A stretch of 64,000 nucleotides of DNA. Origin: Hermatobates lingyangjiaoensis. Lineage: Eukaryota > Arthropoda > Insecta > Hemiptera > Hermatobatidae. The stretch is from assembly GCA_026182355.1 (NCBI GenBank), contig JAPFBL010000001.1:2474947-2538946 (forward strand), given 5' to 3'. Made by a program: the position numbers and the translations under genes. Positions 18,260-31,375 of the stretch are shown here, piece after piece. The notes under the pieces were generated by a model, which saw nothing but the letters and a program-made list of their open reading frames with translations, ran no database searches and had not been told where the DNA came from. Position 1 is the first letter of the stretch. Each line of letters begins with the position of its first letter.

Positions 18260-20635
18260 GACCATTTTCTAATTAAATAATATTATATTGTTTTATTTGT
18301 TGTGACAATTAGGTTGCCAAACTGGATTGTCAATAAGAACTGCATTCATTATTACGAGAGCATTAAGAACATAATATAAATGCTATATGTTTATACTCTT
18401 ATAGTAATACTTATAACTCACTTAATGGATATCCGCTGTATATATTTCAAATGCATGACTGAAACATCACAGTGGGATTCAATTGAATTGTGCCAACTTA
18501 CAAAAAAAAATGGGAATTATTATTTTTTAATTTTTCTAAAGCCTTTCTTAATTTTCTTTTAAGAAAATACTCCTAGTATAAATATCTATAAATATATCTA
18601 TAAAAATCTATAAATAATGTATATAATTTAAAATAATAACGTAATATTTGCTGAAAATCTCATCATAAATCATTGTTTGTTTTAAATAAAAGGTTATAAA
18701 AATTTTGAGAATGATAAAACCTTCATAAATAATGTGAAACTGTTAAATGCAGAAGATAATGGTGAGGGTTGTGCAGGAGAATAGATTGAATTAGACCAGG
18801 TTGGGAACCCACAGGAGAGTAATCACTGACCACCATTAGTGAATTTCAACTAACACGATTAGTCTGTTTAAACTGTTGCAGTTCACGCTGCCGCCAGGTA
18901 GTCACTTTACATCTATTAGCGAAAACAAAACATATAAATGCCAACAATTTTATACTGTGAGGACCATACACATAATTTAGAAAAAAAAAGTATAAACTTT
19001 GATTTAGTTTGAAATTTATATATTTGCATAAAAAAAAATGGTTGAAGATAGCACCAGTAATAACTAGTATCTAAAAACTATTAACTGGTAACAAACTGGG
19101 CCTAGCGAAACATATGTTTGAAAAGCAACCAGAGCAGGAAGATGGACTTTAAAAATAATTTTGCTGATTACACAGACATTTGTCTATGGAAGACTTCAAT
19201 AAAAGTCTTTGCATAGCAAAGACAAATATTATTTTTCTCGAAGAAAAATATTAGTAATAATTTTAATAAAACATTTAACTGAAAATTAATCTAGACATTA
19301 AAAAATTTCAACATCTTTATAAAAATAAGAGGCATTATTTCAAGAAATACACCTCACCTCCTACTGTCATTGGAAAGAAACCCGTTTTCAAAGTAGAACC
19401 TTATCAAAAACAAACTGATCTTTATTATATGTTGTTATAGTAAGTAGTGATCACTACCTTCTAATAACAATACTAATGACCTCTCTGTTATATTAAAAGT
19501 AATATCATTTTACATTTATTTATTTACTTAATTAATTTATTTACTTATCTTAATATACCAATATACATTATATACCAATCACATCACAAGCAGCTGGATA
19601 AAAGTGTTATCTTTTCAACCTGTAATAACGCTACAACTCATAACCACAAAATAAACATTTTCAAACCGAAATTGTGTTATCTATAGCTGTAATTTGGATC
19701 AAGAGCCATAGTTTATTGGGACTCAGAAGCTATTTATTCAATTCATCTGTTATTGTTCTTTTGTTGATTTTAAAAAAAATATCAATTGCTTTTATTAAAA
19801 ATATAAAACAATGCACAATGCAATCCACTAATTGAAGAGCTTAAATCCAACATTTCTTTAACTCTATTTACTGATCTCAACATTTTATAACATTCAATGA
19901 AATTCTTGTTGAGCTATACATCAGAAAAAATGTTTTTTTTTTTTGAAAGAGTATATATATATTCTTGTAATATATATCCATTACTAAATTACTTTTTGTG
20001 TTTTACCAATACAATTGAGAAGTCAAATGATGACAAATATTGTTTTCCAAATAATATAATACCAACCAATTTATTGCAAATGATTTTTTGATAAAGACAT
20101 TTTAGGGAGCCAATATATTTTCTGAAGAATTATAAAATTTTAGAAACTTTTTTTTTATTTGAAGATGTTACTAGATATACTGTAACAATATAGTCGAAAC
20201 AAGTTAGCTTGTACTATTCATTTATAAATATAGTATCGTATATAATTATAACTGTGTATATTACAATTATACTAATAGAATTAAAATACTATACACAGTA
20301 ATATAACTGTACTATACAGTTAAAATGTCTACTATGTTTTTAATCACACTGAGGGTTTAATTGCCTTTGTGGTTTCTGTAGCCTTCTGTCTCACATTAGT
20401 TAACCGTCCATGCTATACTGAGGCCTAATTTGTACATACTAGAATTCCGTGTCCATAGTCTTCTAGTAAAAAATAGTTAAACATGATTTAGAATAAAATT
20501 AAAGAAATTAGTCAGTATGTTCAGTTTGTTGTCATAAATAATACTGAGAGAAACTTGAAAGGTTAATTAAAGGAAGGCTTTTTTCCAAAGTGTTATTCCT
20601 GCTGCAAATACTTGTAAGGACACATAACTGCATTT
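18260..20635. other. AT-rich intergenic sequence
   Basis: No supported gene. A slightly less AT-rich patch at 18760-18905 (CCAGGTTGGGAACCCACAGG, GCTGCCGCCAGGTAGTCAC) could be a small regulatory element. TTTA-type low complexity lies at about 19510-19550. Confidence 0.5.
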
Positions 20636-20639
20636 TTCT

Positions 20640-20830
20640 ATGTTCTACAGCTATCTTGGGCTGGTATCCGCGGGTGAAAAGTCCACCTGGTCCTATGCTG
20701 GCTTCAGGGCTACGGGACCCTCTCTCTTATCTTCTTCCAGCTCGAGCATGTCATTCTTAAGTCTTTCTCTCGCCCTTCAGTAGGAATTGGCCGCTTTTGT
20801 TTCCCGTCAGGCATAAGGTTTTGTGCGACT
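20640..20830. promoter_or_regulatory. Candidate conserved non-coding element
   Basis: A balanced-composition island with CCGCGGGTGAAAAGTCCACC, CTACGGGACCC and GGAATTGGCCGCTTTTGTTT. No frame looks coding. Function is inferred from composition only. Confidence 0.25.
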
Positions 20831-21084
20831 GTTGCCTCTCTGTAGACAGTTATAACGGACATAAATTTGCATGGTCGGTTTCGGTAAAGTCAGCATTTTT
20901 CAATTTGTATTTTCATTTTTCTCCAGTAATGTTTGATGTTTTCTTTCACAAAATAACCATTAATCTTAGAAAAGCTACAATACTCATGTTTCCAGCTACT
21001 GATGATGTGGGTCACGGAAGCTTGCCTCTCCAAGGTCCATCATGGGTACTTCATGAGAACTGTCTCGTTTTCCACGGTTAAAAG

Positions 21085-22290
21085 GATGCAATGGATCTCT
21101 TCTGACTTGTGAAAGAGCTAAACGTTAAAAAACATCAACCTCATTTACAAGCAAATGTATGGTTGAATGTTCCATGACGATCATCAAATCAAAATAAATA
21201 TGTAAGAAGCTACCTCCGATTTCGACATGTTCTTCATTTCAACTGTAGTCCGTTATACTTTTATCTCTTAAATAACTCAGACATATTTTGTCTTAGCTTT
21301 CCTTTTTGAACTAGTATTGGTGCAAATGGTATTAGAGCCTCTTAGTTATTCTTCATCATCTTTTTATTACCTTAGTTTCATAGTAGTTAAAAAGAAATTG
21401 ACATTTTAAAAGTAAATTGTTTATTCAATTACCAATTATTAAAAATATGTTTCCATAAACTTTAACATACAGTGTTGAACCCAAGTACTTTGGATAAATA
21501 TATCAACTCTGATATATCTGGAACTTTAATGTAAAATGTAGTAACTGCAATTTTGGTATCTAATCTACAAATAGAACAATCAACTTGTTCAAAGAACAAG
21601 TGTAATTGAAGTGTAAAGAACATAAATGTAATTCCACAACGTAAATAAACATAAGAAATATCCAGAAATGGATAGATATTGAAAAAATAGGACACTATTT
21701 GTTTTCGGCAATATCAAATCCTGAGAAAGAGTTATTATCAAAAAAATTCTTATTTTTCCGTTCTTCTAGTTATTGCATAAACCTGGAATTCTGAGACTCA
21801 CCATTGCCTGCATGTAGTTATAGTGCAGAAAAAATGATTACTAGTTACATATATAGGAAAAAGCAAAATAACATTAAGAAGAATAATTCATTTTCACTTG
21901 TCGGATTTCTATAACTTAGTTTCATCAAAACTTACTCTATACCAAGTAATCTATTTTATGTTTGAAAGTTTCCTAAATATATTTTTTTGTTATTTATAAT
22001 ATGATGTTTTGATATAAGATGGCAGGTTTATATTCGCAATTTTGTTAACCGTCCTCAAAGTTGGACAATCGGACGCATATTAATATTTGGCAGATATATG
22101 GAATATTTTGACACAATGTGCACATATTATTTGACACGATTAAAAATTAAATCTGTCAAAATGGTATAGGTATTATTTTTTACTCAGTAATATATACATA
22201 CACTATAACTTTGAAAATAAAGTATGTCCAAAAATGGAAGAAAAAATTTGTGAAATAAACGGGAGAAAATGAAAAAGATATACACTTGGA
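21085..22290. other. AT-rich intergenic sequence
   Basis: Nothing recognisable. Open frames here are short and hydrophobic. Confidence 0.6.
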
Positions 22291-22345
22291 ATGCCCAGTT
22301 TTTGGTCTAACCATCATCAGGAGGGAATAAAAAGGAATACAAACC
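22265..22345 (-). repeat. Hammerhead-like repeat tail, minus strand
   Basis: On the minus strand: CTCCTGATGA (CTGATGA ends the block at 22314-22320), T, GGT-TAG-ACC (3-bp stem), then AAAAACTGGGC. The GAAA box has decayed to AAAA. The CTCCTGATGA opening and the stem keep the layout of the other modules. Confidence 0.4.
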
Positions 22346-23424
22346 ACTGTAAGTAAGTGACAGTGCAAAAGCTATTAAACAAACCACCAGATATCTTGTT
22401 TATATTGACCATAAAAACTTCTCTATATACTTATTCTGCATTAATTAAAATTTTATATTCTTTTAGAAGTTTTGCTTAGTGAAAAGTCTATAATAGGATA
22501 CTCCTTTAACAGTTTAAAGATATATTCTTTTTTAAGTATATCTGATAAAAAAATATATACATATAATTGGTATTAACTAGTAAGATATATAGAAAAGTAC
22601 GTATTTATTACAAAAATAAAAATTAAATTATTAGCACTTTTGGCCTTGTACACTATAATATATAAGGCCTCACTACAAGCGAGCGACTAATAAGAGACGT
22701 GGTTTTATTCAGTAGAGGTTGATACTGAAACAAACCAATGGCGAGCTGGTTTATATTTTCAATGACTCGCAATAGATGAAGTAATCACTTTGTTTAGAGT
22801 CCATATTGAACCATGGTGTAAACGAACGTGCTAATCGCTGAGTTCTTGTGAAGAATAAAGACGAGTTTGTCACGTTTCGCTTTCAATGTTTAACACCTTT
22901 CAAGACTTCACTACCCCTACTCTGGTAACTGCATAAAAATCATTTAACTTCTTTCAACAGTAGTTATGTATTTAGGAAAGGAAATCAATCTGAAAGAGCA
23001 TTTTAGAAACAAAATTCCTTTAATGAAATTTCAAAATTTCAAAATTAATTAATGAAATGTTTTAATTTTCTAATAAAACATATTTCTAGTTTTTTTTTAA
23101 ATTTTCAGGCAATTATGAATGGTGGCAGCAGGTTATAGCAACCAATACTTCTTATTTCTAAATTCACTACTGGTTATAAACATAATAGGCATTGTAGTTT
23201 ATGGCAACAGCCATTATGAACTCTTGATTAATTTTGCACATACAATTAGATATTTCACAAGGTTTATTTTCCCTTGATCAATTCATTTTTCTTCTTTTTA
23301 ACAATTTTATTTAGAAATATACAACTAAGCATATTTTGCGTAATAAGCAAAAGTAAGAGTAACACAAGTAGCTTTGGAAGAATGAAACCAAGTGGTTTAA
23401 CTTTTCATTTTATTTCTTGGTTGT
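22346..23424. other. AT-rich sequence with a mild island
   Basis: No gene. A less AT-rich patch at about 22670-22920 (GCGAGCGACTAATAAGAGAC, TGGCGAGCTGG) might be regulatory. Confidence 0.5.
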
Positions 23425-23915
23425 AGTAGATTATTGTGGTAGTAAATCCCTTGCCCATCTACTAGTCTTGGGGGAATTCTAGGAAGATGAGGAAGAAGCA
23501 AGATTTTGTACAAATGGATTTGGCAGGGAGAAAAGTTTGAAATGAAACTTCTTAAAACGATCAGAGGCTAAATTTTGTACAAATTGAATTCTTAGATCTC
23601 CATAAAGAGTGTTATTTGTGACATTACATTAGTGATAATGCGGAGGATTTTTGATTGCAATGAGTGTACTTTATGAGTGTTTCAAGGTTTTTCACAGCCC
23701 CATAATTCAAGTCCATAAGTCCAGATCGGTCTCAGTAATGCTTTGTGTTACAACACTTTGTTGTGGAGAGTCTTTCTTTGAGTATTTCCAGAGAAGTCTG
23801 TACAGTAATAAGAATCGTCGTTTTAGGCCAAGTATTTTCAGTCTGGTATAAGAATTCCAGGTTAGTCGTTTGTCAATGAAGTGCCCCAAGAACCTGACAA
23901 CAACTGCAGTTAGAA
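23425..23915 (-). pseudogene. Jockey-type LINE, carboxyl-terminal remnant
   Basis: Read on the minus strand across several frameshifts: RFLGHFIDKRLTWNSYTRLK, LGLKRRFLLLYRLLWKYSK, (shift) LRPIWTYGLELWGCEKP, LQSKILRIITN, (shift) VTNNTLYGDLRIQFVQNLAS, FHFKLFSLPNPFVQNLASSS, stop, NSPKTSRWARDLLP. The order K-Y-L-G-x-x-x-D-x-R-L-T-W, L-R-P-x-W-x-Y-G-x-x-L-W-G, L-R-x-I and W-x-R-D-L is that of the domain after the reverse transcriptase in Jockey-clade LINEs. Several indels and stops make it dead. Jockey elements are mainly arthropod, which supports the host assignment. Confidence 0.8.
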
Positions 23916-23919
23916 AATA

Positions 23920-25990
23920 GCACTATTTATAATGATATTGGAACAAATTGCTTTTTTTTTAATGTAAAAGTTTCACGGGCACATTATTTATATTAATATT
24001 TCTCTTTTCTGCCATCTGGTTAGCAAATAATCCAAATAGTCAGCAAATAGCAAATATGGATTTGTAATTATTTGATAATTATCAAATTAGTTCTAGCCAT
24101 AATTCGTAAATTATTCGCCATGGCAACCACTGCGTGTAAAATAGTGCATTGCATTAGTGAAGCAATATAATTTTGTCTTCCAAGTAAATTAATTAAGAAA
24201 GCTTTATTCCTATAATGGTTACTATTATTTTCCCAAGTCTATATTAGCTGAATTCTCCTTCGCAGACTACAGTTCCGAATGTTTTTCTTAAGTATATATA
24301 CCCTAGCTTCATTCAAAGAGAGTAATCGATGCCAAACTGTAACTTTTTTTGCCTAAACACTGGCAACAAAATGTTGGAAACACTTATTCGAAACTTCTCT
24401 AGATACATTGTAGGACATCCAACACAAGGTCAGTTTTTCATAATCCTGATTCATTTATGAAAAACAGGTTCTTTGGACATATATATATAGTCTCTAATAA
24501 TATTCCAAACTTAATTTAACTTAAACTCACTGACTAGAATGATTGTACACAGAATCTTCGCGTCAGAAGTTGCTAAAATTATGGCGAGTACGATAATTGA
24601 CTTTTGTTGACAAGTAGTACCATCATTAATGTTCAGGTTAGAAGCATTCCTTTCAACCCATTCGAATAGTCATTCAATATTCAAAATAGGAGATTAATTT
24701 CTATAAATCATTTACAAATGGAATCGTTTAATAACATACATGTGTGTAGTGACATGCCATTTATAATGTAATATATAATAATATATATTATATATATAAT
24801 ATTATATATTATATATATAATAATATACAGATCCACAATGTAATACATTACATTATAATATATAACGTAATATGTAACATGTCAATTTGTAATGTAACTT
24901 GATTAAGAATAAACAGAAGTGATTTGCTCTCCATTAAAAAGAAAAGTGCAATAACTCAAAGCTAAAAAGATAAAGTATACCCTTTGAATTAATATACGCA
25001 TAGTTCAGCCTTATTTACGTATTAGTTTTTCAATCTATATTGATCAAACCAGTTATTGAATGGTCTGGCGAGAACGTAGGTACTTTATGTTACAGATATC
25101 AGATAGTCTGGAAAAGGAAATACATTTTGGAATAAATAAGAATGTGGATAATGAATATTGGTCGGTGGCGGTCACTAAAATGATTTGTCTACAAGTGTCA
25201 TTACTTTATTCAGTATATGCCATGAGAGGTCATAGAAAAATAGTTTGAATAAAACATTTATAGTGGATGACTTAATCTTTTTTTTTTAAGAAACGCGCAA
25301 ATTAATAAAAAGTTATGTATTTGATTTTAAATAAATCACTTAAACAGTTAAAGAAAAACCAATGGGTAATGAAATAATTTTAACTTTTCTGAATAGAGAA
25401 ATGATTTACTGAACAATAATAAAAGACCATCAAGGTAGTGACAAATGCAAAGCAAACTTTTGCCTGCCATAGTCATGTAGAATTGATCACTTCCAATATT
25501 TCCAAACCCTACCCACTTACAAGTACTTGTAATCTTCCTGTTCTTGAGTATTTTTACAAAAACATACACTTATTTTATTATGTGAACAATAAGAAGTTTC
25601 ATCGATTTATAAAAACTTTTTCCTGTATAACATTCCTTTTATTCCAATAAAAGTGAATTTCCAGATAAATAATATAAGTGGATCGTAAAAAAGGCAAGGT
25701 GGCTTATGTTTGTACTAGTGTCTTCCCTTGACACAGGTCTTCCGGTGTAAAAGATTTATTCCAATACGATCATTTGATTTTTATAGCCTTACAAGATGAG
25801 ACAATAAAAAGAAACAATAAAAGTTAAATAAAAATCTTCCTTCAAACAGAAGAGAGAAAGAAGCTGGTTATAGGGTTTATTCAGCTATGAAAAGGTTTTT
25901 GTTCTAATCGTTAGTTAACGATCTTTCTGTATGTGTTATAATATCAGTTCATCTTAAGGGAGGAAGTGAGATTTATTTAAGGGTAGAAAT
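23920..25990. other. AT-rich intergenic sequence with TA palindromes
   Basis: No supported gene. A complex TA/TAA palindromic tract lies at about 24765-24830, followed by repeated AATGTAA-type phrases to about 24900. Frames at 25060-25650 have no recognisable domain. Confidence 0.55.
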
Positions 25991-25999
25991 GAAGTAAGA

Positions 26000-26210
26000 A
26001 ATTAGTTTGCCCAAGAGGGTGGGTATTGAGCTATAAAATTGCTGGCGAGGGGGAAGTGATAACTGTATATTTATTAAGGAATACATTACTTATAGTGGAG
26101 GGTAGCTATCGATTGGTGTCCTACTCGTAAACCTCTGATATCACCAGTAGATTATCTACACTTGCCTCAGTCCTACTGTTTGATTCCCTTATGCTGATCC
26201 CTTCATATTT
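26000..26210. promoter_or_regulatory. Candidate conserved non-coding element
   Basis: A less AT-rich stretch (AAGAGGGTGGGTATTGAGC, GCTGGCGAGGGGGAAGTG, CTATCGATTGG, TTGCCTCAGTCC) without coding potential. Regulatory identity is inferred from composition. Confidence 0.25.
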
Positions 26211-28255
26211 TTCCCCGTACTTATTTTCTCAGAAATTGCATTTTCTATTCAATATTTTTATTCATCCTACTTCTTTTTTTACTTGCTGTAATCGAATAGT
26301 AACAGGTATCAAAATTTGCACACTAATCTCACTTTATTAATAATTTGGTGTTTAAGAAGTGCTTTTTCTCATAACTCACAATATATTATTTATTCATTTA
26401 AATAAATAAAAGATATTACCCAGTTATATTTCTAAACATTTGAGTGAAACAAAAGAAAGAATTAATTTCAATGAACAATTGTTTCAATGAGTATAACCTA
26501 TGTTTATATAATTAAATTTATAAGTAAAGGAAAAGTTTGTCAGACATTGTTGGTTTCTAATCATTAATCCATAAAAGTACAAGGATTACCAGACAAAATC
26601 ATTTCACATGAAACTAGCATAAGTGATATATAAACATAATTAATTAATATCAAAATAATTTAATTACTTATTAATTAAAATTATGAATTATTTAAACGAA
26701 AAAAATTATACTTATTCAAAAAAAAGTATACATTTGAAAATTAAGAAGAACCACTATTAACTAACCAGTCAATTATCTACCTTCCTTCATGACTCCAGCC
26801 TCGCACATTCATTCAGAAAAGTCTGTGAACAATTTGGAATACCCATAGGTCTTTGCCACTCTTAATCAGGTTTGCTGCAACTTTTATACTGATCTTGTGA
26901 TCCTTTCTATTTCAGAGTTGCATAAAAACGACACCACTGTCCCTCCCAGATCAGTCTTCGTCCATATTTTTGTCGCCTCTTCATAAAACCGGCTCAAAAA
27001 GTCGGTTTTCGGAAAGTCTGGAGTTATTTTATAGGTTTCTTCTCACCCTCCTGAGCCTCTTTTGTAAACAAATTACACATTTTCTTGCGAGGACATACAC
27101 CTGGTCTTCTTGTTTCCAGTATTATTTCCCTTCGACTGTCATAAAGCAACATCTTTCTCCAAGTTTATTAATGTTTCATAATTATCTTATCAATCTTCTG
27201 TGTTATTGATGATAATGGACTTTTGCGATTGTTAGGATTGTTCTTATTATTGTTAGCGACTGCATGTCCTCTTGAATTCAGGTATTGACAAAAAAACTCT
27301 CCGTATCCTTATGACTAACCACTCTATCATTTCAGAAATAGTGTAACTATCATAGAGCTCAATAGTATATTTAAAAAAATAAAAAACTGCAAATAAGTAA
27401 AGTGAAAATCATTCAGCACAGCACAGAGTGCTGAAAACTCTTCAGGAAGACACAGATTCTATCAAAACACATATGATGCAAGGTCTGCTTTCAAAATCAA
27501 TTATGAATCTATAGTTAATTTTATTTTCGTGTAATTTTACACTAATTTGGCAATGTTTTTTAATGGTTCTTTACAGTATAAATTTACTTTGGTAACATAT
27601 TGTCCATAATTAACTTTTTGCAACATACATTTAATTGTTGGAGGAAGTGATAGAAACTGAAACAAGACATTTATACTTTAAATAGAGCACTTCTAAGATA
27701 CTTAGCAATATATTTTCCTTGCATAAAATTGCTGTTATTATTTACATACTTTAAATTTCATTGAATGGAATTTTATAAATACAAAATGTGTCAATGTTTT
27801 TACTAGTTTTTTTTATTATATCCTGATTAAACTGTGTGAGTAATATTTAACTATTGTTATATTTCAATGTTAATGAAAACCAAATGCTTTTCTAGTTTCT
27901 CTTAATTAATAACATTGTCCCTTTTTGAGGAAAGTAAACTTCGAATAAAACCAGAAGTCATATTACAAATGAAATTAGTTACTGTTAAATTAGTTTTAAA
28001 AGAAATCATCAAAGAGCTGGATGATTCAATTTATAGTGTAAATATTTAACTGAACAAATATGAAGCAAACCACAGGACAGATTAATTTCTATGTCTTTGC
28101 ATATTCAGTATGATTAGATTGCATGTGTTGTTAAAGGAACGTGCAGTGGAAACGACTTACTCTGCGAATAACGATAAGTATGTTTGTTTGAGGATCAATT
28201 TCGTTAAGTCCTTTTCAAAATGGATTAAATGATAAAAAGTATTCCCAGTGTCCAC
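26211..28255. other. AT-rich intergenic sequence
   Basis: About 2 kb without a supported gene. The patch 26780-27200 is less AT-rich, but its frame has no domain and reads as serine/leucine-rich low-information sequence. Confidence 0.5.
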
Positions 28256-28259
28256 AAGG

Positions 28260-28470
28260 GCTGAATTAATTACGATATTAAATTAATGGTTTGGCTGGTG
28301 TAGATAAGAGCAGCAGGGGGAGGGAGATGATATCGCGGCTGCAGGCTGGACCACGGCACGCGCTCTTCGCTCTCGACAAATCTCACTTAAGTGAGTTACC
28401 ATCAAACAGCCTCTTTCCCAACAACCCCTGCAGTCTTCATCATAACCTTGCTCTATTTACTAAAGCCCAA
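28260..28470. promoter_or_regulatory. Candidate enhancer with palindromic NKX-like site
   Basis: A GC-richer island: GATAAGAGCAGCAGGGGGAG, GATATCGCGGCTGCAGGC, GGACCACGGCACGCGCTC, then the perfect 14-bp palindrome CTCACTTAAGTGAG at 28382-28395. CACTTAA and TTAAGTG are NK2-type homeodomain sites, so the palindrome is a paired site. The crossing reading frame has no recognisable domain. Confidence 0.4.
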
Positions 28471-28895
28471 CAATCATCTTGTCTATTTTTAAAAAAAAAA
28501 TACCTTTAACTAAGATATATATATATAATTTTTTCGATGAAAATACGATCCGAAACGGACAAATATATTGTAGTTGATTGTACAAAAAGAAACCTACAGT
28601 CTTTAATTCTTGGTTTGAACAGTCTTCAGGAGAGGTAAGACAGGGAAACCAAGTTCACTGGTTCAGAGTTGGTAAGAGACCAACAATGTCGCATGCGCGT
28701 TCGGTCACATAGAATAAGGTAGACAGGAATCAATTTATAATTAAATTGAAATAGGAAATATGAAAAAATAATAAATAAAAATAATAAATAAAAGAAAAAA
28801 TTGTTGAAGGATGAGGAAGGTGCAGTTTTGTAATTATCTCAAAGAACAGGGCATTACAAACAGAATAAACAGCTAATACAGCTCAGATATATTTT
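28471..28895. other. AT-rich sequence
   Basis: Nothing recognisable; includes AATAAATA-type low complexity at about 28765-28800. Confidence 0.5.
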
Positions 28896-28899
28896 TAAG

Positions 28900-29260
28900 C
28901 AATATGAATCGAGTCATGAGAGAGAAAAATCACGGATCTCAGAAAAGAGGTGTGATTCTTCAGCAAGAGATGCACGTTCTCGGACTACTCAACAAAGGCG
29001 TGAACCTGTCGATAAAATGGTTTGGAAGGTATTGTCTTATCTCTCTTAAAGCCCTGATTCAGCACCATCTGATTTGCATTGCTTTGGTCCACTGAAGGAG
29101 GCATTAAGTAAAAAGAAGTTAACAAATAGTGTAGATCCTAAAAATATTTTAGGAAATTGATTGAAACACTTAGATAGAGAATTCTTTTCAGCCATTATAA
29201 GAAGCTGAAGGCCCATTGGGGCAAGCAAGTTATTGTTGAAGGGGACATGTGGCAACATTG
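28900..29260 (+). pseudogene. mariner transposase carboxyl-half remnant
   Basis: Recognisable blocks in order, in shifting frames: KRGVILQQEMHVLGLLNKG (degenerate version of the G-V-I-L-L-H-D-N-A block, catalytic Asp lost), IKWFG, PDSAPSDLHCFGPLKEALSK (29053 on; the canonical S-P-D-L-A-P-S-D-x-H-L-F-x-x-L-K block with the third catalytic Asp retained), then KAHWGKQVIVEGDMW near 29206 (canonical R-W-x-K-C-I-x-x-x-G-D-Y-V). The spacing fits a DD34D mariner. Frameshifts and loss of the second Asp make it non-functional. Terminal inverted repeats were not identified. Confidence 0.8.
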
Positions 29261-29269
29261 AAAAGTTGA

Positions 29270-30120
29270 AAGGTCCAGTTTTTATATTATCTCAACATAA
29301 ATAATTATATTAGAACATTTCAAAGAGTGTTTGAGTGTTTTTAATTCTAACAAAAACCGTTCTTTCTTCAGACAAATGTTCCTTTTTAATTATTGAATAA
29401 CTTTCATACATATGAGTCGTGTTTAGCAACCAGATAACTCAATAGAAATATTAGTATTGTGCAGAAATTATGTAAATATCGTCATTAAGTCAATCTAGAT
29501 TAATTATGCAAAAGATTCAACCAGATTACACAACTATTCACACTTTTTCTCTTAAGGACAAAACCAAATGAATATTTAATCACATTTTTTTTAATAAAAA
29601 TTACTGTTTTGTGTTATCATGAAGTATATATCTTTTCCTGATTTCTAATGAACTTCCTGCAGATGGCGCCTGGTAGTATCAAATTGCTCTAAAAATGTAA
29701 ATAGAAATGGTTTCTGAAAAATCTTTGGATTAATAAATTCATTTTTGTTTGTAGTTTGTGTTTCACAGCATGATAGCATACATGATCCCTGGAGTACAGT
29801 GAATTCTCATACAATTAGTGTAAATACCATCACACGGACAGTAATACACATAATGTTATGTATATAATACATTAATTATACATATTTTTATGACTTAAAT
29901 AAACAAAGTAAAAGTAATGGAGTAATTTCAATTTAAATCACAGGATTTTCATGTTTGAATAGTGTTTCAGATATAGTTTTCGGACAGATTGCAAAAACTA
30001 CATGTCATCAGTAGACTATAAGAGCAGTTGATAGGGGAGAGGAAAAGGAACCAACCATTCATAATTTTTGGATAGTAGCTAATAATTGAATAGATTTTAA
30101 ATTTTGGTTAATAGAATGAT
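29270..30120. other. AT-rich intergenic sequence
   Basis: Nothing recognisable. Confidence 0.6.
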
Positions 30121-30124
30121 TACC

Positions 30125-30980
30125 TCTATGTACAAAGTTCGTGAGTTTGATTGTTTGTTCATCCATTTTCAGTGGAGATAGAGACCTGAAATTATATATA
30201 TATTATTTATTAACCTTAATAATGTTAAGTAAAAGAAAATTATCACTATATACTCAAAATTGGAGCCAGGGTAGCAAGTGTCTTGCGTGCTCGCCGATTA
30301 CAGCAGTGCAAATTTACTATATATAAATGTAGCAAAATTGTGTTTTTGTTATTTAACATTAATATTTAATATTAATTTAATAATTTAAATTTGCAAAATA
30401 TAAACACTGGTAATAAAGTAAAGGCATGGATCCAGAGTAGCCCAGAGGCTTGCGTGCTTACTGATGACAGTAGTGCAAATGTATTTTAAATAAATATAAC
30501 AAATATATAATAAACTATTACATTAGAGGTTAAAAATGAATAATTTTAAAAACAATCTTGAACACAACTGTTAGATAAAATACGAATGTTCTAAGGTAAT
30601 ATTATAAAAAAAACATTCCTTTCATTATTGTTATTTTATGTTAGGTAAATAAATTGAATATTTCAATTTACAAGTTTTTTTTTTAAATATATTTTTTGTG
30701 TATATAACTTGAATTGGTGTTTTATTTATTTATATGATAAAATAAATGATCCTTTTTTTACTTTCAAATGATTTTAATTTTGCTAAATATACTTACTGTA
30801 TATATATCTTGAATCATGTTAAGAATACTATATCAAAAGCTTGTGCCATATAAGAAATGTTTCCGTGCCTTAATGACTAGAAACATAATTTTCCGGGCTT
30901 TAAATTCCCTCAATTATGTTCAGTGAATTTATTTCGACAACTATTGCTATAATTTCGGAGTGACACAAATGGTCAAGATT
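30125..30980 (+). mobile_element. Helitron-like element, diverged copy
   Basis: The left end TCTATGTACAAAGTTCGTGA matches the left end of the element at 54665 (TCTATATATAAAGTTCGTCA). The two stay alignable for most of their length through TGGAGCCAGGGTAGCAAGTG, CATTAGAGGTT, GTTAGGTAAATAAATTGA and AAGAATACTATATCAAAA to GAGTGACACAAATGGTCA. An internal duplication repeats the GCTTGCGTGCT...GACAGTAGTGCAAAT part (about 30265-30310 and 30440-30490). The 3' hairpin and CTAG are no longer readable. No coding remains. Confidence 0.6.
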
Positions 30981-30984
30981 AATC

Positions 30985-31195
30985 TTGTAGCCATATAATA
31001 TTCAATTAATTATCAATATATATTATGGTGACCTTACTTGAATAAATTATCCCATATTCTAACCCAAAAATTGATTTAGATATGACTTTTGCACATGAAT
31101 AGATGTATTTCTCTTGATTAAACTACATCAATAACATACTTACCTCTAGCTATTGTCAATTATTATATATTTGAATAATAATTTGATGTGAATAC
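30985..31195. other. AT-rich sequence
   Basis: Nothing recognisable. Confidence 0.5.
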
Positions 31196-31375
31196 ATGCA
31201 AGTTAATGAATGCGTGGTGGTAGGGGAATGATGCAATGCTTAGGCTTATACATGTGTTGGCGAGGCTCACTGTGAAGGAAGCCCACAAAGGTCAAGTTAT
31301 GCAACGGAATCGTGTTTCCCTTGTCGAGACCGTGTCCACAGCACCACTACAAAACATTCTGACAATAGAACCCTA
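31196..31375. other. Balanced-composition island, non-coding
   Basis: GCGTGGTGGTAGGGGAATG, GAAGCCCACAAAGGTCAAG and CTTGTCGAGACCGTGTCCAC form a short GC-richer patch. The open frame 31236-31526 crosses it but turns into AT-rich low-information sequence and matches nothing I know. Confidence 0.25.

Noticed and set aside
18301..18330. Mariner terminal repeat (TTAGGTTGCC phrase)
   Set aside because: Only a 10-base resemblance, with no partner repeat found at a sensible distance.
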